The position numbers and the translations under genes were made by a program. Source: Xanthobacteraceae bacterium (GTDB lineage Bacteria > Pseudomonadota > Alphaproteobacteria > Rhizobiales > Xanthobacteraceae). From it: a stretch of 8,023 nucleotides of DNA. The notes beneath the pieces were generated by a model, which worked only from the letters and a program-made list of their open reading frames with translations, made no database searches and was not told the origin of the DNA. This document shows, piece after piece, positions 5,703 to 8,023 of the stretch. The DNA lies in NCBI GenBank assembly GCA_030648135.1, contig JAUSIF010000192.1:1-8023 (forward strand), given 5' to 3'. Position 1 is the first letter of the stretch. Every line of letters begins with the position of its first letter.

Positions 5703-6308
5703 TCAGATCACTACCACCGTCGCGCCGATCGGCACTCGGTTATAGAGGTCGATCACGTCCTCGTTGAGCATACGGATGCAGCCCGAGGAAATGGCCCAGC
5801 CGATATATTCCGGCTGATTGGTCCCGTGGATACGAAACAGCGTGTCCTTGTTGCCCTGATAGAGATAGAGCGCACGGGCACCCATGGGGTTGTGCGGGCC
5901 CGGGCTCACGTATTTCGGCAGATCCGGAATGCGCTTGAGAATATCGGGCGTCGGGGTCCAGTCCGGCCATTCGCTCTTGCGGCCGACCTTGGCCATGCCT
6001 TTCCAGTTCAGGCCCTCTTCACCGACGGTTACGCCGTAGCGAAGCGCCTTGCCGTTGGTCTGAACGAGGAAGAGGAACTTGTGTTCGGTATCGATGATGA
6101 CCGTGCCGGCCTTTTCCTTCCCGCTATAGTCCACGCTGTGGCGCAGCCAATCGCTGCTGGGCTTATGCTGGAGATAGGGTGCGCTCGCGATCAGCTTCTT
6201 GTCGCGCGGGGAGAGCGCCGATTCCGGCACCGGATCGAGCGAATCCGTAAGCATGCAGCCCCCGAGGAGGAGGCCCATGATGACGACCGCAAGCTTGCGC
6301 ACCGGCAT
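5703..6308 (-). CDS. L,D-transpeptidase (YkuD domain) lipoprotein
   Basis: This 201-residue enzyme is predicted to form 3-3 peptidoglycan cross-links or attach proteins to the wall in the periplasm. The lipoprotein signal MPVRKLAVVIMGLLLGGC has lipobox L15-G-G-C18. The YkuD catalytic domain spans about 67-201, with H161-G-T-N and S174-S-G-C177-I-R179-M; C177 is the nucleophile. It is the typical short ErfK/YbiS form, without a LysM domain. I chose ATG 6308-6306 because it places the basic residues and lipobox correctly, and AAAGGG lies upstream at a slightly long distance (about 12 bases). An in-frame TTG at 6338 would add ten residues (211 in total), with no ribosome binding site seen. It shares a terminator with the convergent extensin-like gene. 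Confidence 0.93.
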   Translation of the reverse strand: MPVRKLAVVIMGLLLGGCMLTDSLDPVPESALSPRDKKLIASAPYLQHKPSSDWLRHSVDYSGKEKAGTVIIDTEHKFLFLVQTNGKALRYGVTVGEEGLNWKGMAKVGRKSEWPDWTPTPDILKRIPDLPKYVSPGPHNPMGARALYLYQGNKDTLFRIHGTNQPEYIGWAISSGCIRMLNEDVIDLYNRVPIGATVVVI

Positions 6309-6667
6309 GGCTGTCCGAATCCCTTTCCTATTCGCCAAGCGCTGGGTCTAGAGGAGTTGAATTAGCGGAAAGCTTCCTAGACCCGCAAGATGGCGAAACG
6401 GCTTTCATGTCGTCTAGCGTCTACCTGTTGCAGAAATGTCGCAGATCGGCAACGGCTTGCCAAGCGCGAGCCGGTCGAGCCTTGCGGTAGGACGGTGGAG
6501 ACTGGGGCATTCACTCCAACATAAAGCCGCCGAGCCGGGAACCGCAAGTCGGAATTCGTCTTTGCATCGTCCGATTAAGACCCTGCTTCCTGCCTAATAC
6601 TGCCGCACTCCACGACCAAAGCGTAAGGCATGAGTAGCCGGTTAACGGCCACACCGTGGAGGAAGTG
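6309..6667. other. Divergent intergenic region, transpeptidase / small protein
   Basis: No gene was recognised in these 359 bp, which separate the minus-strand L,D-transpeptidase from a plus-strand small protein. The part next to the transpeptidase holds an inverted repeat and three CTAG tetranucleotides (see 6344-6384). The part next to the small protein ends with a strong ribosome binding site, GGAGG at 6658-6662. I found no convincing -35/-10 pair or general-stress (GGAAC...CGTT) promoter; GGAAC at 6538-6542 is followed by CGTC only 14 bases later, an unsuitable spacing. Confidence 0.5.
6344..6384. repeat. 8-bp inverted repeat GGGTCTAG...CTAGACCC
   Basis: GGGTCTAG (6344-6351) and its exact reverse complement CTAGACCC (6377-6384) flank 25 bases. 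Their centres are 33 bp apart, about three helical turns. A further GTCTAG lies at 6412-6417. The site starts 36 bp upstream of the ATG chosen for the L,D-transpeptidase, so it could be an operator or part of the leader. CTAG is generally under-represented in many bacterial genomes, so three in about 70 bp draws attention, but a functional role is only inferred. Confidence 0.4.
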
Positions 6668-6892
6668 ATGTCCAATCCAAGTAATATCCGCAGATCCGGG
6701 GCGGCGCCACGCGAGCGGTCCGACCTCGGCAAGCAATATCGTGCCATTGGAATCGGAGCCGTCGCCGCAGCGCTGGCCTTTACGGGTGAGCAGAAGAAGA
6801 AAGATGACCACGCCTCCGCCACACCCAAGGTCGTCAAGTTCGGCGATTTCGATCTTCATGTAGCGCAAATTTCCGCGGCTTCGGGCCGCTGA
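6668..6892 (+). CDS. Small hypothetical protein (74 residues)
   Basis: The protein is not recognised with confidence. The case for it being real is the ribosome binding site, GGAGG at 6658-6662 five bases before ATG 6668, which is as good as any in the window, together with a coding-like G/C-rich third position. An in-frame ATG at 6656 is ignored because it overlaps that site. The N-terminus is polar and basic (MSNPSNIRRSGAAPRERSDL). A short alanine-rich hydrophobic stretch, AIGIGAVAAALAF (26-38), is too short for a secure membrane helix. A lysine/aspartate run (EQKKKDDH) and a mixed tail (KVVKFGDFDLHVAQI) follow. There is no signal peptide cleavage site and no cysteine. It lies 129 bp upstream of corA on the same strand, but corA has its own ribosome binding site and the two need not be linked. 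Confidence 0.65.
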   Translation: MSNPSNIRRSGAAPRERSDLGKQYRAIGIGAVAAALAFTGEQKKKDDHASATPKVVKFGDFDLHVAQISAASGR

Positions 6893-7021
6893 GCCTCCCT
6901 CGAACCAAATAGACGACTGCATGCGGCCGATACCGGTGCCTGTGTGCCCGGTTCAGGAAGCCGTGGACGTGCAACGTGCGACAGGCTAGGGAACGCGCGA
7001 GGCACGCCCTGGAGGCCGGTC

Positions 7022-7999
7022 ATGTTCGTCGCCTTCCTGCCGCGCGGTAATTCGCTCGAGCGCGTGCCCATTCCAGAAGGTGGAAGCGTACCGGCGGGAG
7101 CAATCTGGCTCGACCTGGTCTCGCCCACGATCGAGGAGGACCGCGCCGTCGAGGCAGCTGTCGGTGTCGGCGTGCCGACGCGCGAAGAAATGGCCGAGAT
7201 CGAGCCGTCGAGCCGACTCTATATCGAAAACAATGCGCGCTACATGACGGCGACGCTCATCTGTCATGCCGATTCCGAACGTCCGGCCACGACTGCGATC
7301 ACTTTCATCCTTGCCAGCGGCAGGCTCGTCACCGTGCGTTACGAAGACCCTCGGCCATTCGCTATCGTGGGCGCAAAGCTCGGCCGGGTCTGCCCGCCGA
7401 CGGCAACGGGCGAGAGCGTGCTCATCGACCTCCTCGACGCCATCATCGACCGCGCCGCCGACATTCTCGAACGTATTGCCGCCGAGGTCGATCTCGTATC
7501 GCGGCGGATCTTCGAGCGAAGAACCGCTCGCAGCGACCAGAGACAGAGCTATCAGGCGATCCTGCGCGCGATCGGACGCAAGGGCGATCTCACCTCCAAG
7601 GTGCGCGAGAGTCTGGTATCGATCGGCCGGCTCGTGCTCTTCCTCGCCAATGAAGCCGAAGGCCTGAAGCTGCAAAAGGACCAGCGCACCCTGGTGCAGA
7701 GCATGGCGCGCGACGTCGCCTCACTCACCGACCACGCCAGCTTCCTCGCCCACAAAATCCAGTTTTTGCTCGAAGCCACGCTCGGAATGGTCACCCTTGA
7801 GCAGAACAACGTGATCAAGATCTTCTCAGTCGCTGCCGTGGTGCTGCTGCCGCCGACCATGATCGCTTCGATCTACGGCATGAATTTCAAGCATATGCCG
7901 GAGCTCGACTGGACCCTCGGTTATCCGATGGCGCTGTTATTGATGCTTGCCTCGGCGGTCCTTCCCTACACCTTCTTCAAGTGGAAGCGGTGGCTCTGA
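7022..7999 (+). CDS. corA: CorA-family magnesium/divalent metal transporter
   Basis: This 325-residue inner-membrane channel-like transporter of the CorA/2-TM-GxN family assembles as a pentamer and moves Mg2+ (often also Co2+/Ni2+) inward. It has a large cytoplasmic N-terminal domain (1 to about 240), a long stalk helix rich in charged residues (about 205-265), TM1 (about 267-285) ending in the signature Y285-G-M-N288, a short periplasmic loop with MPEL (292-295), TM2 (about 299-319) and a basic C-terminus (KWKRWL). Length matches the family (about 316). The ATG at 7022 is chosen because GGAGG (7011-7015) lies six bases upstream and the family N-terminus fits; an in-frame ATG at 6944 would add 26 residues of unlikely sequence. 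No Mg2+ riboswitch is recognisable in the 129-bp leader. Confidence 0.95.
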   Translation: MFVAFLPRGNSLERVPIPEGGSVPAGAIWLDLVSPTIEEDRAVEAAVGVGVPTREEMAEIEPSSRLYIENNARYMTATLICHADSERPATTAITFILASGRLVTVRYEDPRPFAIVGAKLGRVCPPTATGESVLIDLLDAIIDRAADILERIAAEVDLVSRRIFERRTARSDQRQSYQAILRAIGRKGDLTSKVRESLVSIGRLVLFLANEAEGLKLQKDQRTLVQSMARDVASLTDHASFLAHKIQFLLEATLGMVTLEQNNVIKIFSVAAVVLLPPTMIASIYGMNFKHMPELDWTLGYPMALLLMLASAVLPYTFFKWKRWL

Positions 8000-8023
8000 T
8001 GGCGCCGCTCACACGTGCTGGCC
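7999..8023 (+). CDS. Possible start of a gene overlapping the corA stop (partial)
   Basis: The corA stop codon overlaps an ATG by one base (TGATG, 7997-8001), the arrangement typical of translational coupling. The frame reads MAPLTRAG and remains open to the window end. Only eight codons are visible, so no product can be suggested. An upstream GGTGG (within the corA end) could serve as a weak ribosome binding site. It may equally be chance. Confidence 0.25.

Noticed and set aside
6538..6561. General stress (EcfG-type) promoter GGAAC...CGTC
   Set aside because: The spacing (14 bases) and the -10 (CGTC rather than CGTT) do not fit the known pattern.
6893..7021. Mg2+ riboswitch (M-box or ykoK-like) before corA
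   Set aside because: The 129-bp leader shows only short, weak inverted repeats and none of the conserved M-box segments.
6986..7675. 229-codon minus-strand frame opposite corA
   Set aside because: It is a shadow of corA; no coherent protein features and no ribosome binding site.

Overview
The window looks like ordinary chromosomal DNA from an alphaproteobacterium, most likely a member of the Hyphomicrobiales (Rhizobiales) near the Bradyrhizobium / Xanthobacteraceae lineages. This is inferred from the high G+C content with strong third-position G/C bias, the short CspA with its GAAGGA-type ribosome binding site, the 'extensin-like' signal-peptide protein, the YkuD-domain lipoprotein and the DUF1499 membrane protein. 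No taxonomic marker was searched, so the placement is a judgement. There is no sign of an insertion sequence, integrase, CRISPR array or phage.

Layout, left to right. (1) Positions 1-305 hold no convincing gene. A strong Shine-Dalgarno sequence on the minus strand lies at the extreme left edge and suggests a gene starting just outside. A terminator-like hairpin follows tRNA-Gln. (2) A divergent tRNA pair comes next: tRNA-Gln(TTG) on the minus strand and tRNA-Pro(CGG) on the plus strand, about 106 bp apart, each with a plausible sigma-70-type promoter. (3) A minus-strand cold-shock protein gene (cspA) has a leader/promoter region rich in possible hairpins. (4) A plus-strand metallo-beta-lactamase-fold hydrolase of the LACTB2-like type meets a minus-strand DUF1499 membrane protein tail to tail. 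(5) A minus-strand medium/long-chain acyl-CoA ligase (AlkK/FadD-like) lies upstream of the DUF1499 gene on the same strand. (6) Divergent from the ligase is a secreted extensin-like C-domain protein with LAS-type metallopeptidase motifs. It converges on an L,D-transpeptidase lipoprotein across a shared bidirectional terminator. (7) A 359-bp intergenic stretch with a CTAG-containing inverted repeat precedes a small 74-residue protein with a very good ribosome binding site. (8) A CorA-family divalent metal transporter closes the window; a one-base TGATG overlap hints at a following gene that runs off the right edge.

The genes do not form one pathway. The clearest functional pairing is the envelope pair: a probable murein metallopeptidase and an L,D-transpeptidase, both exported and facing each other. 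The rest is housekeeping or general physiology: translation (tRNAs), cold/RNA chaperoning (CspA), fatty-acid activation and metal-ion homeostasis (CorA). I did not find a previously undescribed multi-gene system. The most useful leads are small: the 74-residue protein, the alternative hairpins upstream of cspA, a 12-bp direct repeat with 22-bp spacing upstream of the extensin-like gene, and the inverted repeat upstream of the transpeptidase.
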